Positions 49,623 to 58,528 of a stretch of DNA of 64,000 bases are shown here, one piece after another; position 1 is the first letter of the stretch, and every line of letters starts with the position of its first letter. The stretch comes from Microbispora oryzae (lineage in GTDB: Bacteria > Actinomycetota > Actinomycetes > Streptosporangiales > Streptosporangiaceae), in contig NZ_JAFCNB010000012.1 in the NCBI RefSeq assembly GCF_017896165.1, positions 124,001 to 188,000 on the forward strand. Reading direction: 5' to 3'. A model generated the notes under the pieces. That model was not told the origin of the DNA. It searched no databases and was given only the letters and a program-made list of their open reading frames with translations. Made by a program: the position numbers and the translations under genes.

Positions 49623-50630
49623 ATGGCTGAGATCGGATACACCATGATGAGCGAGCAGACACCCGCGAGGCAGCTGGTGGAGGACGCGGTCACGGCGGAG
49701 CGGATCGGCTTCGACTACGCCGTCATCTCCGATCACTACTTCCCCTGGCTCGAGGAGATGGGCCACTCGCCGTACGCCTGGTCGGTCCTCGGTGCGGTGG
49801 CGCAGGCGACCGAGCGGCTCCCGCTGATGACCTACGTCACCTGCCCGATCATGCGCTACCACCCGGCCGTGGTGGCCCAGAAGGCCGCCACGATGGGGGT
49901 CCTCAGCGAGGGCCGCTTCACGCTCGGCGTCGGCGCGGGCGAGAACCTGAACGAGCACGTCGTCGGGCACGGATGGCCGCCGGTGAACACCCGGCACGAG
50001 ATGTTCCGGGAAGCCATCGAGATCATCAAGGAGCTTTTCCGGGGCGGATACCAGGACTACCGCGGCACGCACTTCTCCATCGACTCCGCCCGGCTGTACG
50101 ACCTCCCGGAGCGGCCCGTCCCGGTCGCGGTCGCGGCCTCCGGCGCCCAGTCGGCCGAGATCGCCGCGGAGCTGGGCGACGCCCTGGTGGCGACCGAGCC
50201 GGACGGCTCCGTGGTGGAGCGGTTCCACGGTTCCGGCGGGTCAGGCGGGTCCGGCGGGTCAGGCGGGTCTGGGTCCGGCGGTGGGGGCAGACCCGTGTAC
50301 GGCCAGCTGCCCATCTGCTACGACCAGGATCGCGACGCGGCGGTCGAGCGGGCGCACCGGCTGTGGAGATGGTCGCTGCCCGGCTGGAAGGTGATGTCGG
50401 AGCTGCCCGGCCCGGTGGCGTTCGAGGCGAGCACCGAGACCGTCCGCCCGGAGGACGTCGCGGCGAAGGTGCCGTGCGGCTCCGACGCGGACGCCGTGGC
50501 CGAGGCGGTGGCGCGGTACACCGACGCGGGCTTCACCCATGTGGCGCTCGTGCAGATCGGAGCCGGGCACCAGCGCGAGTTCTTCGAGTGGTCGGAGAAG
50601 GAACTGCTGCCCGCCCTGCGCGGACTGTAG
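49623..50630 (+). CDS. LLM-class F420-dependent oxidoreductase with Gly-Ser linker insertion
   Basis: 335 residues of the luciferase-like family. AEIGYTMMSEQTPARQLVED, DYAVISDHYFPWLEEMGHSP, YVTCPIMRYHPAVVAQKAAT and LGVGAGENLNEHVVGHGWPP identify the F420-dependent group related to F420-dependent glucose-6-phosphate dehydrogenase. Residues 203-222 are an insertion of only Gly and Ser between VVERFH and RPVYGQLPIC, where relatives have a short loop. The reaction is unknown. ATG 49623 has TAGGGGCGGT upstream. Confidence 0.9.
   Translation: MAEIGYTMMSEQTPARQLVEDAVTAERIGFDYAVISDHYFPWLEEMGHSPYAWSVLGAVAQATERLPLMTYVTCPIMRYHPAVVAQKAATMGVLSEGRFTLGVGAGENLNEHVVGHGWPPVNTRHEMFREAIEIIKELFRGGYQDYRGTHFSIDSARLYDLPERPVPVAVAASGAQSAEIAAELGDALVATEPDGSVVERFHGSGGSGGSGGSGGSGSGGGGRPVYGQLPICYDQDRDAAVERAHRLWRWSLPGWKVMSELPGPVAFEASTETVRPEDVAAKVPCGSDADAVAEAVARYTDAGFTHVALVQIGAGHQREFFEWSEKELLPALRGL
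50229..50288 (+). repeat. In-frame GGC-GGG-TCA type triplet/nonamer repeat inside the LLM gene
   Basis: The nonamer GGCGGGTCA/GGCGGGTCC recurs five times and degenerates to GGGTCTGGGTCCGGCGGTGG; it codes for a flexible Gly-Ser linker (residues 203-222). This is a likely slippage expansion. Confidence 0.85.
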
Positions 50631-50746
50631 GGCGCGGGCTGTAGGGCGCGCCTGTTGCGCTCGTACGAACCGTCGAAACACTGTCCGGCGGGAACGGCGT
50701 GGTGGGAAGATCCTTTTCTGTGCTGGTATGACCGGGAGAGGACCTC

Positions 50747-51454
50747 ATGACCGAACGTACGCATTCCGTCAACGTCCCCGATGGGGAATTCGACCTGCAC
50801 CTGTGGCTGCCGGAGCGCGGGTACGGCCCGGGGCTCGTGGTCATCCAGGAGATCTTCGGCGTGGGCGAGTACATCCGGACGGTCTCGCGCGATCTGGCGG
50901 CTCTCGGCTACGTCGTCGGGGCCCCTGACCTCTTCTGGAGATCGGGCCGCAACTGGACGGCCGGCCGGGGCGACGAGGGGCTGGCGCAGGGGCTGGAGAG
51001 GGGCGCGCGATTCGACGTCGAGCGGGGCGTGGCCGACTGTCTCGCCGCGCTGGAGGCGCTTGGCGCGCTGCCCGAGGTGCGCGGCGGGACCGGCGTGGTC
51101 GGCTTCTGCCTGGGCGGCTCGCTCGCGTACCTCATGGCGGCCCGCACGGACCTCGGCGCGGTCGTCTCCTTCTACGGCTCGGCCGTTCCCGAGACGCTCG
51201 ATCTCGTGGAGCGCGTCCACAGCCCGATCCAGTTCCACTTCGGCGGGCAGGACTCGTTCATCACGCGGGACAAGGTGGCCGCGGTGGAGGAGGCGGTCGC
51301 GGGGCGGCCCGGAATGGAAATTCACGTGCAGGAGACCGCCGGGCACGCGTTCCACAACTTCACCTCGGCCCGGTTTCACGACCCCGAGGCCGCGCCGGTG
51401 GCCTGGGCGCTCACGACCGGCTTCCTGGCCAGGCACCTGCCCGCCGGAGACTGA
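50747..51454 (+). CDS. Dienelactone hydrolase family protein
   Basis: 235 residues. The DLH triad is seen: Cys121 in GVVGFCLGGSLAYLM, Asp in GGQDSFIT, and His in TAGHAFHNF; the Glu36 in VVIQEIFGVGEYI is the supporting residue of true dienelactone hydrolases. Enzymes of this type open lactone rings in chloroaromatic breakdown or cleave other esters; no catechol-path genes are near, so the substrate is open. ATG 50747 behind GAGAGGAC. Convergent with the TauE gene. Confidence 0.93.
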   Translation: MTERTHSVNVPDGEFDLHLWLPERGYGPGLVVIQEIFGVGEYIRTVSRDLAALGYVVGAPDLFWRSGRNWTAGRGDEGLAQGLERGARFDVERGVADCLAALEALGALPEVRGGTGVVGFCLGGSLAYLMAARTDLGAVVSFYGSAVPETLDLVERVHSPIQFHFGGQDSFITRDKVAAVEEAVAGRPGMEIHVQETAGHAFHNFTSARFHDPEAAPVAWALTTGFLARHLPAGD

Positions 51455-51493
51455 GGCCGCCTCATGCCGCTCGGGCGCCCTGGCCTCAGGTGA

Positions 51494-52471
51494 TCACTTG
51501 ATCCGCTGCAGGGCGGGCCGCCCGTCTTCGCCGTGCCGCAACCAGCCGAACGCGGGGAGGCCGTACCGGACGCGAAGGACGGTCCAGAAGGCGGGCGCGG
51601 CGATCAGGATGCCGAGGAGCGCCCATACGGTCGGGGCCGTTCCGACGCCGAACATCTTGAGCGCCGAGGCGAGCAGGACGAAGGCCAGCGCCCGCCGGAT
51701 CAGCCCGCCGGGGGCGCGGGAAGAGATCCGGGAACCGATGTAGACGCCGGGAATCGACCCAACCAGGAGCGCGGCGGTGATCGGCAGCTGGAAGTCGCCG
51801 AACATCACGTGTCCCAGGGCGGCCGAAAGGACGAGCGGCACGGCCTGGACCAGGTCGGTCCCCACGAGCTGGTTGGCCCTGAGGGTGGGATAGAGCGCCA
51901 GCAGGGCAACGATGATCAACGAGCCCGAGCCCACCGAGGTCATGCCGACCACCAGTCCGCCGACCGCCCCGACCATCGCGGTGGGCAGTGGGCGTACGGC
52001 GACGTCCGGAAGCTCGGTCGCGGCCGGCGCGCCGGGCTCCGCGGTGCGCCGCCCGGTCGCGGCGGTGCGCCCCTCGGCCCGATCGCGCAGGGCGAGGATT
52101 CCGCGTACGCCGAGCCCGGTCGCGGCGATCAGGAGGGCGACGCCGAGGCCCTTCTGGATGATGTCCTGGACGCCGTCACCGTGACCGAGCGCCCGGGCGA
52201 TGAGCACTCCGCCGAACGCTGCGGGGATCGAGCCCGCGCACAGCCAGCCCACCAGCTTGAGGTTCACCGTTCCGCGCCGGAGGTGGACGAAGCTTCCCAC
52301 CGGCTTCATGATGGCCGCCGCGACGAGGTCGCTCGACACCGCGGCGAGGGGAGGAACGCCGAAGAACGTGACGAGCATGGGCGTCATCAGGGCGCCCCCG
52401 CCCATCCCCGTCAGCCCGACGACGATGGCGACCAGGAACGAGCCGATCGCCATGGTGAAGTCGAATTGCAC
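51494..52471 (-). CDS. TauE/SafE family sulfite/sulfonate exporter
   Basis: 325 residues with eight to nine membrane helices. GSFLVAIVVGLTGMGGGALM, TPMLVTFFGVPPLAAVSSDL and VGGLVVGMTSVGSGSLIIVA are the duplicated TauE/SafE signature. A soluble linker with charges (RDRAEGRTAATGRRTAEPGA) lies in the middle. Transport of sulfite or of an organosulfonate is the usual proposal. The sulfite-oxidase-type gene lies about 2 kb away, a possible functional link (inference). The start ATG 52471 fits the family. Confidence 0.92.
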   Translation of the reverse strand: MQFDFTMAIGSFLVAIVVGLTGMGGGALMTPMLVTFFGVPPLAAVSSDLVAAAIMKPVGSFVHLRRGTVNLKLVGWLCAGSIPAAFGGVLIARALGHGDGVQDIIQKGLGVALLIAATGLGVRGILALRDRAEGRTAATGRRTAEPGAPAATELPDVAVRPLPTAMVGAVGGLVVGMTSVGSGSLIIVALLALYPTLRANQLVGTDLVQAVPLVLSAALGHVMFGDFQLPITAALLVGSIPGVYIGSRISSRAPGGLIRRALAFVLLASALKMFGVGTAPTVWALLGILIAAPAFWTVLRVRYGLPAFGWLRHGEDGRPALQRIK

Positions 52472-52812
52472 TCGTTTACCCTACCTTGCCGATCGGAATT
52501 ATGGATACCCCCGATCGGGATGGTCATTCGCGGCGGGCCCGCCGATTCTGTCGGTCGCGGCCTGTGGCGTGTCGAACGCGCGTACGCATTGATGGTGGGG
52601 GATGGGGCCGGTTGTGTCGCCGCCGGTATCGCCGCCGGTATCGCCGTCGATGTCACCGTCGGTGGCGGTGCCCCGCGTCCCGGCTCGTGGTGCCGGCTTT
52701 GCCGTGCGGGGCAGACGTTTCCTCAGTTTTTCGAACAGGCTTGCGGTTTGCTGGTGACGTTTTGTAGTGTTGGTGTTACGCAAATGGACTGATGGTAGGG
52801 GGAGGTGTCTCG
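52472..52812. other. Intergenic stretch of 341 nt between tauE-like and DUF222-HNH genes
   Basis: It holds a small 12-bp tandem repeat (GCCGCCGGTATC, two copies, about 52619-52642) and, at its right end, the promoter candidate at 52741-52770. No gene could be supported here; the overlapping short frames are low in complexity. Confidence 0.6.
52741..52770 (+). promoter_or_regulatory. Promoter candidate for the DUF222-HNH gene
   Basis: TTGCGG (52741-52746) as -35, an 18-nt spacer, and TAGTGT (52765-52770) as -10. The -10 to start distance is about 43 nt. The zone is lower in GC than its surroundings. Confidence 0.5.
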
Positions 52813-55062
52813 GTGCCGGCGTTTCACGATCCTGTTCGGGACAGCTCCGACCCGGTCCGGCCGGAGGGCGCCGACCCTGGTGCCGTTCCTCCGGGTCCCA
52901 CCGAAGGCGTTACGGCGCGGTCGTCGCGGTCGGCGGCGTCTGTGCCGCCGGTCCTTGCGGGCACGTGCCTGGACCCACAGGGGGACTCTCGGGTCGTTCC
53001 GCTGGGGCGGCCAACCGATGAGAGATCCGCTGACGGGCGCGGTCAGGCATCCGCCCCGTCCGGCTCGGGCGACTCGGGTGTCGGGGAGTCGAGGGGGACG
53101 GGGGAGCCCGGTGCGGGCGGTCCTGTGGCCGGTCTTGTGGCAGGTGCCGAGGGCGGCGATGCCGCGGGGCTGGGGCTGGGGCTGGGGCTGTCGGAGGCGG
53201 AGCTGCTGGAGCTCGCGGCCCGGTGGGCGGCGGCGGAGCTGCCGGACAGTTCGGCGGTGTGCCTGCAGCGGGCTGAGACGCTGATTCAGGCGGTGGATCT
53301 GCTGAATTCGGCGATGGTGGCGATGCTGCACCGGGTGAACGTCACCGGTGGGGCAAAGGCATATGGACATGCCTCCACCGCTTCGTGGCTCCGCTCAGAC
53401 AGACCGAGCACCCCCGATCCGAACACCCTCGCACCAGACGCCGCAGAGACCGGCGCTGAGGTACCGGGCGCGCCCGTGGTGCCGGTGGTGGTGCGGCGTG
53501 GTCCGGGGATGACGGGTGCGCAGGCGTCGCGGTGGTTGCGGATCTCCGGTGAGGTGGCCCGCCTTCCCCTGGTGAAGGCCCGCTACCGGGATGGTTCCCT
53601 GTCCGGTGGAGCGGTGGATGCGATCACCACCGTGACGGCGAAGCTGACCGACGCGCAGGCGGCGGAGGCCGAGCCGATCCTGCTGCAGTTGTCCGACAGC
53701 GCGTCCTGCGCGGAGGTGGCCAAGGCCGGCCGCTACATCCGGGAGATCCTCGACCCCGGCGCGCTGGTTGAGGAGTGTGAGGACGACTACGCGTCCCGGT
53801 TCCTGCTGGTCCGCCCGTCCAGCACCGGTGGCGTGGAGGGGGAGTTCCGCCTGCCCAGAGAGGCCGCGGCGCGGCTGCGCGCGTTTTTGACTTCCTATGC
53901 CCGCCCGAAGGACAAGGACGACGACCGGCCGCTACGTGTCCGCCAGGCCGACGCCTTCTCGGCCCTGCTGAGCGAGAAGGTCTCCACGGAACTCGTCGTC
54001 ATGGTCCGCGCCGAGTCCCTGCCCGACGACATCCTCGCCCCCACCGGCGCACCGAAGGCCCCGCCGGCCGGAGCGCAGGACGCCACCCCGACCGGCACCG
54101 ACTCCGACACGACGATCGGCACAACCGATCCCACGACTCAGAACACGTCGCCGGGCGCCAGCCGGGCGACGGGCGCACGCAGCACCGCGGGTGCGGCGGG
54201 TGCGGCGGGTGCGCGCGGCGATGATGAGGCACCTCCTGCGGCCGGCGCCGACCGAGACGGTCCAAACGACGAGGCGGTTCCTCCCAGGGATGGTCCACCC
54301 GAGTCCGCTTCACCCGAGTCCGCTCCACCTGAGGCCGCTCCACCTGAGTCCGCTCCCGAGCAGGCGGGTCCTGGCGACTCCCGTCCCGACCATGCCGTGG
54401 AGCCCGACCATGCCGCAGAGCCCGACCATGGTGCGGGTTCTGACGATGCCGCGTGGCCTGCCGACGGCACGGGGAGCGGCGGTTGGGGTGGTGGCATGCC
54501 CGCTGCCGCTGCCGCTGCCGCTGCCGCTGCCGCTGCCGTAGGCGCTGCCGCGGGCGCAGACGCGGAGTCGCGGGCGGGTGGGCGGACGGAGGCACAGGCG
54601 GCCGGAGCGCGGGCTGACGCGTGCCGGACGTGTGGGCATGCCCCGGACCGGCTCGCTCCCGGCCTGCTGGTCGCCACCGGGCACCTGCTGCCCGTCAGCG
54701 ACGTCCACCGCCTGGCCCGCACCTCACGCCTGACCCGGATGGTGATGGACGCCAAGGGCCAGGTCCTGGACATGGGCCGCTCGGTGCGGCTGGCCACCCC
54801 CGCCCAGCGCAAAGCCCTGCTGGCGCAGTACGCCACCTGCTACTGCCAGGGCTGCCCGATCCCCGCCACCATGGCCGAAGTCGACCACGTCAACGGCTGG
54901 ATCGACGACGGCGTCACCAACCTCGACCTGCTCGCCCCCGCCTGCACCTTCCACAACCGCGACAAATTCGCCCACCCCGACCGCTACACCGCCCACCGCA
55001 ACCCAAACGGCACCTGGACCCTCCTCTACCACCCACGAAGCCGACTCCGAGATCGACGGTGA
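52813..55062 (+). CDS. DUF222 / HNH endonuclease protein (13E12 repeat family) with long disordered inserts
   Basis: 749 residues from GTG 52813, with GGGGGAGG 7 nt upstream. A Gly/Ser/Pro-rich N-terminus of some 120 residues precedes the DUF222 domain (LSEAELLELAARWAAAELPD; GAKAYGHASTASWLR; GPGMTGAQASRWLRISGEVA). A disordered middle (PESASPESAPPEAAPPESAP and a 12-Ala run) follows, then the C-terminal HNH motif: CQGCPIPATMAEVDHVNGWI and LDLLAPACTFHNRDK with the metal ligands. 13E12-type proteins occur in several copies per genome and are suspected mobile or DNA-processing elements; function unknown. The gene ends inside a 10-bp tandem repeat. Confidence 0.88.
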   Translation: MPAFHDPVRDSSDPVRPEGADPGAVPPGPTEGVTARSSRSAASVPPVLAGTCLDPQGDSRVVPLGRPTDERSADGRGQASAPSGSGDSGVGESRGTGEPGAGGPVAGLVAGAEGGDAAGLGLGLGLSEAELLELAARWAAAELPDSSAVCLQRAETLIQAVDLLNSAMVAMLHRVNVTGGAKAYGHASTASWLRSDRPSTPDPNTLAPDAAETGAEVPGAPVVPVVVRRGPGMTGAQASRWLRISGEVARLPLVKARYRDGSLSGGAVDAITTVTAKLTDAQAAEAEPILLQLSDSASCAEVAKAGRYIREILDPGALVEECEDDYASRFLLVRPSSTGGVEGEFRLPREAAARLRAFLTSYARPKDKDDDRPLRVRQADAFSALLSEKVSTELVVMVRAESLPDDILAPTGAPKAPPAGAQDATPTGTDSDTTIGTTDPTTQNTSPGASRATGARSTAGAAGAAGARGDDEAPPAAGADRDGPNDEAVPPRDGPPESASPESAPPEAAPPESAPEQAGPGDSRPDHAVEPDHAAEPDHGAGSDDAAWPADGTGSGGWGGGMPAAAAAAAAAAAAVGAAAGADAESRAGGRTEAQAAGARADACRTCGHAPDRLAPGLLVATGHLLPVSDVHRLARTSRLTRMVMDAKGQVLDMGRSVRLATPAQRKALLAQYATCYCQGCPIPATMAEVDHVNGWIDDGVTNLDLLAPACTFHNRDKFAHPDRYTAHRNPNGTWTLLYHPRSRLRDRR
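54502..54537 (+). repeat. (GCTGCC)6 hexanucleotide microsatellite inside the DUF222-HNH gene
   Basis: Six perfect copies of GCTGCC code for twelve alanines in a row. Change in copy number keeps the frame and so would alter only linker length. Confidence 0.95.
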
Positions 55063-55100
55063 TACCGACGGATACCGACGGATACCGACGGATACCGACG
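55061..55100. repeat. Four perfect 10-bp tandem repeats overlapping the stop of the DUF222-HNH gene
   Basis: GATACCGACG is repeated four times without a break. The TGA of the DUF222-HNH gene (55060-55062) lies at the edge of the first copy. The array fills most of the space to the convergent decarboxylase gene. Confidence 0.95.
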
Positions 55101-55124
55101 GTGCTGAGGCGCGGCCGGACCCGG

Positions 55125-56894
55125 TCACCGAGCTTCCTCGGCCTGCCCGGCCTCGACGACGGTCTCCAGGAGCCGCTCTATCTGCTCCGGCGTGGTGGTG
55201 GGGTTGAGCAAGGTCAGCTTGAGCCTGACCCGGCCGGGGCCGTCGCCGGGCAATTCCGTCCGACCGACGACGGCGCGTCCCTCTCGCAGGAGTCTTCGGC
55301 GGAGCGCCGCGTTCACCCGGTCGATCTCGGCCGGGCCGGCAGGACCTGCGGCCGGATCCGTGGGCAGGTAGCGGAACAGAAAGGCGGTGAGCACCGGCTC
55401 CGTGTGCAACTCCAGGCGAGGATGGGCGCGTACGGCGGCGGCTCCGGCGAGCGCCAGGTCGTGGCATGCGTTGACCAGTTCGCCCAGCCCACGGCGGCCC
55501 AGCGTACGCAGGGTCACGGCGATCTTGACCGCGTCGGCGCGGCGGGTGGTGCGCAGGGAGAGGCCGAGCAGGCTCCCATATCCCGCATCCTCGTCGTCCG
55601 CGGGGTTCAGGTACGCCGCGCGCCTGGCCAGGGAGGCGTACGTCTCGGCCTGCCGGACCAGGAAGATTCCGGCGGCGACGGGCTGCCATCCCAGTTTGTG
55701 CCAGTCGAGCGAGACCGAGTCAGCCAGGTTGACGCCGTCCAGCAGCGGGGCCAGCCGATCGGAGAGCAGCGCGCCGCCGCCGTACGCGGCGTCGACGTGG
55801 AGCCAGGCCCCGTACGCGGCGGCGAGGCGGGCACACTCCGGCAGGGGATCGATCGCCCCGGTGTCGGTGGTCCCGGCCGTCGCCACGACCGCCATCGGCA
55901 GCTCACCTCGCCCGGCGCTCGCCGCCAGTTCGGCGGCCAGGGCGCCGGGATCCATCCGCAGGTCGTCCCCGACGGCCACCGGGACGACTGCCTCCTCGCC
56001 GAGGCCCAGCAGGGCGGCCGCCCGCTGGACGGAGAAGTGCGCGACAGACGAGGCGAAGATCCGTGGGCGTGGGCCGTCGCCCGGAAGGCCGGTGACCTCG
56101 ACCCGGCGCCCGGTGGCCCGGCCGAGTACGTGGTCTCGGGCGAGCATGAGCCCCATCAGGTTCGACTCGGTGCCGCCGGAGGTGAGCACTCCGGCGGCAC
56201 CCGGCGGGTATCCCACCAGCCCCGCCAGCTCGTCGATCAGCAGCGTCTCCAGGGCAGTGGCGGCGGGGGCCTGGTCCCAGGAGTCCATCGAGGGGTTCAG
56301 CGCGCTCACCGCGAGATCGGCGGCGACCGCGACGGGCAACGGCGGGCAGTGCAGGTGCGCGGCGCAGTACGGGTCGGCGGGGTCGGCGCTCCCGTAGGCG
56401 AGGATCTCGGTCAGCCGACGCAGGGCGTCCGGGTCGCCCCCTCCGGAGTCCAGGCCAGAGCCCCGTCCGGGGTCCCGTCCGGGGTCCCGGCTGAAGCCTG
56501 GGCCGGTGCTTCCGCTGGTGCTTCGTCCGGAGTCCAGTTCAGGGCTGGGGTCGGCTCCAGGGGCGAAGGCGCGGGCGATCTCGGCGGCGAGGTCCTCAGG
56601 CGACACGGCGGGGATCGGCCCGCCGCGCCGCGTCACGCCAGCGGCCAGGGCGTCGAGCACAGTCGTGAGCAGCGGTCCCAGGGCGCCGCGGTCCAGGCGC
56701 GCAGCATCCACCGGTCCAGGTGTGGCGTGGTCCGGCCCTCCAGCCTCCACCGGTCCAGGTGTGGCGTGGTCCGGCCCTCCAGCTCCCACAGGTTCAGGTG
56801 CGGCGCGGTCCTGCTGTCCGGATTCGACCGGCGCGGGAGCGGTGTGGCGCGGGCCGCCGGCTTCCACCGGCTGCCGGGAGATCGGCGCCGTCAC
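55125..56894 (-). CDS. ddc: PLP-dependent L-2,4-diaminobutyrate decarboxylase-type enzyme with N-terminal 13-residue repeats
   Basis: 589 residues, group II PLP decarboxylase. AAHLHCPPLPVAVAADLAVS, then VLTSGGTESNLMGLMLARDH, WLHVDAAYGGGALLSDRLAP and the PLP lysine in SVSLDWHKLGWQPVAAGIFL are the family motifs. The upstream aminotransferase gene overlaps the start by 4 nt (GTGA), so the pair is the known Dat-Ddc route from aspartate semialdehyde through 2,4-diaminobutyrate to 1,3-diaminopropane. Residues 9-73 are five copies of a 13-residue repeat ending in a non-catalytic, probably disordered leader. Specificity is by context; glutamate or tyrosine decarboxylation is the alternative. Confidence 0.87.
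   Translation of the reverse strand: MTAPISRQPVEAGGPRHTAPAPVESGQQDRAAPEPVGAGGPDHATPGPVEAGGPDHATPGPVDAARLDRGALGPLLTTVLDALAAGVTRRGGPIPAVSPEDLAAEIARAFAPGADPSPELDSGRSTSGSTGPGFSRDPGRDPGRGSGLDSGGGDPDALRRLTEILAYGSADPADPYCAAHLHCPPLPVAVAADLAVSALNPSMDSWDQAPAATALETLLIDELAGLVGYPPGAAGVLTSGGTESNLMGLMLARDHVLGRATGRRVEVTGLPGDGPRPRIFASSVAHFSVQRAAALLGLGEEAVVPVAVGDDLRMDPGALAAELAASAGRGELPMAVVATAGTTDTGAIDPLPECARLAAAYGAWLHVDAAYGGGALLSDRLAPLLDGVNLADSVSLDWHKLGWQPVAAGIFLVRQAETYASLARRAAYLNPADDEDAGYGSLLGLSLRTTRRADAVKIAVTLRTLGRRGLGELVNACHDLALAGAAAVRAHPRLELHTEPVLTAFLFRYLPTDPAAGPAGPAEIDRVNAALRRRLLREGRAVVGRTELPGDGPGRVRLKLTLLNPTTTPEQIERLLETVVEAGQAEEAR
56676..56870 (-). repeat. Five 39-bp tandem repeats coding 13-residue repeats in ddc
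   Basis: Repeat copies read PVEAGGPRHTAPA, PVESGQQDRAAPE, PVGAGGPDHATPG, PVEAGGPDHATPG and PVDAARLDRGALG. Two adjacent copies (56707-56745 and 56746-56784) are almost identical at the DNA level, so the expansion is recent. Confidence 0.85.
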
Positions 56895-58276
56895 GCCGGC
56901 CGTCCCGCGAGCCGGGGAGCGACGGAGACCTCGGCGACGGCGTCGGCCAGCCGATCGAGGACGGCCTCGACCTCCTCGTCGGTGATCGTCAAGGGCGGCA
57001 GCAGCCGGAGTGTGGCGTCGTAACGGCCGCCGAGCTCCACGATGAGGCCACGGCGCAGGCAGGCCGCGCGGACGGCGGCGGCGGTGCGGGGGGCGGCCGG
57101 GCGCGCTCCGCAGGAGTCCGTGGGGCCCTCCGGGTCGACCAGTTCGACGCCGATCATGAGACCGCGGCCCCGTACGTCTCCGATGGCGGGCAGCGCGGCG
57201 CGCAGGCCGTCGAGCCGCGACATCATGCGGGCGCCGATGGCCGCGGCCCGCTCGGACAGCCCTTCGCGGGCGACGTACCGGAGGGTGGCGGCGCCCGCCG
57301 CCATGGCGAGGGTGTTGCCGCGGAAGGTGCCGGTGTGCGCGCCGGGGAGCCAGCCGTCGTACTCGTCCCGGTAGACGATCACGGCGAGCGGCAGCCCCCC
57401 GCCGATCGCCTTGGACATCACGATGGCGTCCGGTTCGACGCCGCTGTGCTCGACGGCCCAGAACGCGCCCGTGCGTCCGACGCCGGTCTGCACCTCGTCG
57501 ACGATCAGCGGGATCTCCCGTTCGGCCGTGATCCTGCGCATCTCGCGCACCCAGCCGTCGGGCGCGGGCACGGCGCCGCCCTCGCCCTGCACGATCTCCA
57601 TGATCATGGCGGCGGACGGCACCACCCCGCCGGCGGGGTCGTCGAGCAGCCGCTCGGTGTAGGTCGCCGCGATCTCCGCGCTGCGGTCACCGCCGACTCC
57701 GAACGGGCACCGGTACGCGTACGGGTAGGGCAGCCGGGTCACCTCGGCCCCGGTCGCGGGGAGCGGGGCCTTCACCGCGACGTTGCCGGTTACGGCCAGC
57801 GCGCCGGCCGTCATCCCGTGGTAGGCCCCGGTGAACGCGAGCAGGCCGCGCCGCCCGGTGGCGGTCTCCATCAGTTTCAGCGCGGCCTCCACGGCGTCCG
57901 TGCCGGCCGGGCCGCAGAAGTGGACGCGGGCCCGGTCGCGGAACCGTCCGGGCAGGGTCGCGAAGAGGGCGTCGGTGAAGTCGTCCTTCTCCGGCGTCGC
58001 CAGGTCGAGCACGTGCAGCGGCACGCCGCGGTCGAGCGTGCGCCGTACGGCCTCGTCGACGACGGGGTGGTTGTGGCCGAGCGCGAGCGAACCGGCTCCC
58101 GACAGGCAGTCGAGGTAGCGGCGGCCGTCGGCGCCTTCGATCGTCATGCCCGACGCGCGGACGGGCACGATCGGGAACGATCGGGCGTAGGTGCGGGCGG
58201 CGGACTCCCTGGCGCGCTGGCGTCGCAGGATCGCGTCGGCGCCGGGCACGCCGGTGCGGTCCGGGTTCGGGCTCAT
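56891..58276 (-). CDS. dat: Diaminobutyrate-2-oxoglutarate aminotransferase
   Basis: 461 residues from ATG 58276 (GAGGAG 8 nt upstream). A class III PLP aminotransferase: RRYLDCLSGAGSLALGHNHP, VHFCGPAGTDAVEAALKLME, AYHGMTAGALAVTGN, IVDEVQTGVGRTGAFWAVEH and the lysine in IVMSKAIGGGLPLAV. The sequence is closest to the DABA aminotransferase type (Dat) that precedes Ddc in 1,3-diaminopropane pathways; EctB is a near relative, but no ectA or ectC follows. Overlaps ddc by 4 nt. Confidence 0.9.
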   Translation of the reverse strand: MSPNPDRTGVPGADAILRRQRARESAARTYARSFPIVPVRASGMTIEGADGRRYLDCLSGAGSLALGHNHPVVDEAVRRTLDRGVPLHVLDLATPEKDDFTDALFATLPGRFRDRARVHFCGPAGTDAVEAALKLMETATGRRGLLAFTGAYHGMTAGALAVTGNVAVKAPLPATGAEVTRLPYPYAYRCPFGVGGDRSAEIAATYTERLLDDPAGGVVPSAAMIMEIVQGEGGAVPAPDGWVREMRRITAEREIPLIVDEVQTGVGRTGAFWAVEHSGVEPDAIVMSKAIGGGLPLAVIVYRDEYDGWLPGAHTGTFRGNTLAMAAGAATLRYVAREGLSERAAAIGARMMSRLDGLRAALPAIGDVRGRGLMIGVELVDPEGPTDSCGARPAAPRTAAAVRAACLRRGLIVELGGRYDATLRLLPPLTITDEEVEAVLDRLADAVAEVSVAPRLAGRPA

Positions 58277-58528
58277 CGATCTGGCTCCTCGACAGACAGA
58301 GACGATGGACGGGTGGCGGCCTGCCACGCCGGTCCCGGCGGTTCGGTCCCGGCGGTTTGGTCACGGCACGCCGCCGAGATCAAAGCAGGTGACGCTCGGC
58401 CACCGGGTGACCGAGGGGCCGCCGCAGGGCGAATTCCCAACGGTATGCGACGGCGAACAGGAAGACGACGACGCCCTCCGCGGGGGGCCGACGGCCTGCG
58501 GATCTTATCGCGGCGCGACAATGGCCAG

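Noticed and set aside
55061-55100. The 10-bp tandem array as a CRISPR
   Set aside because: Copies abut with no spacers and there are no cas genes.
56720-58528. Upstream extension of the hypF frame by 603 codons
   Set aside because: It runs antisense through dat and ddc, and the acylphosphatase domain of HypF starts only after GTG 58529.
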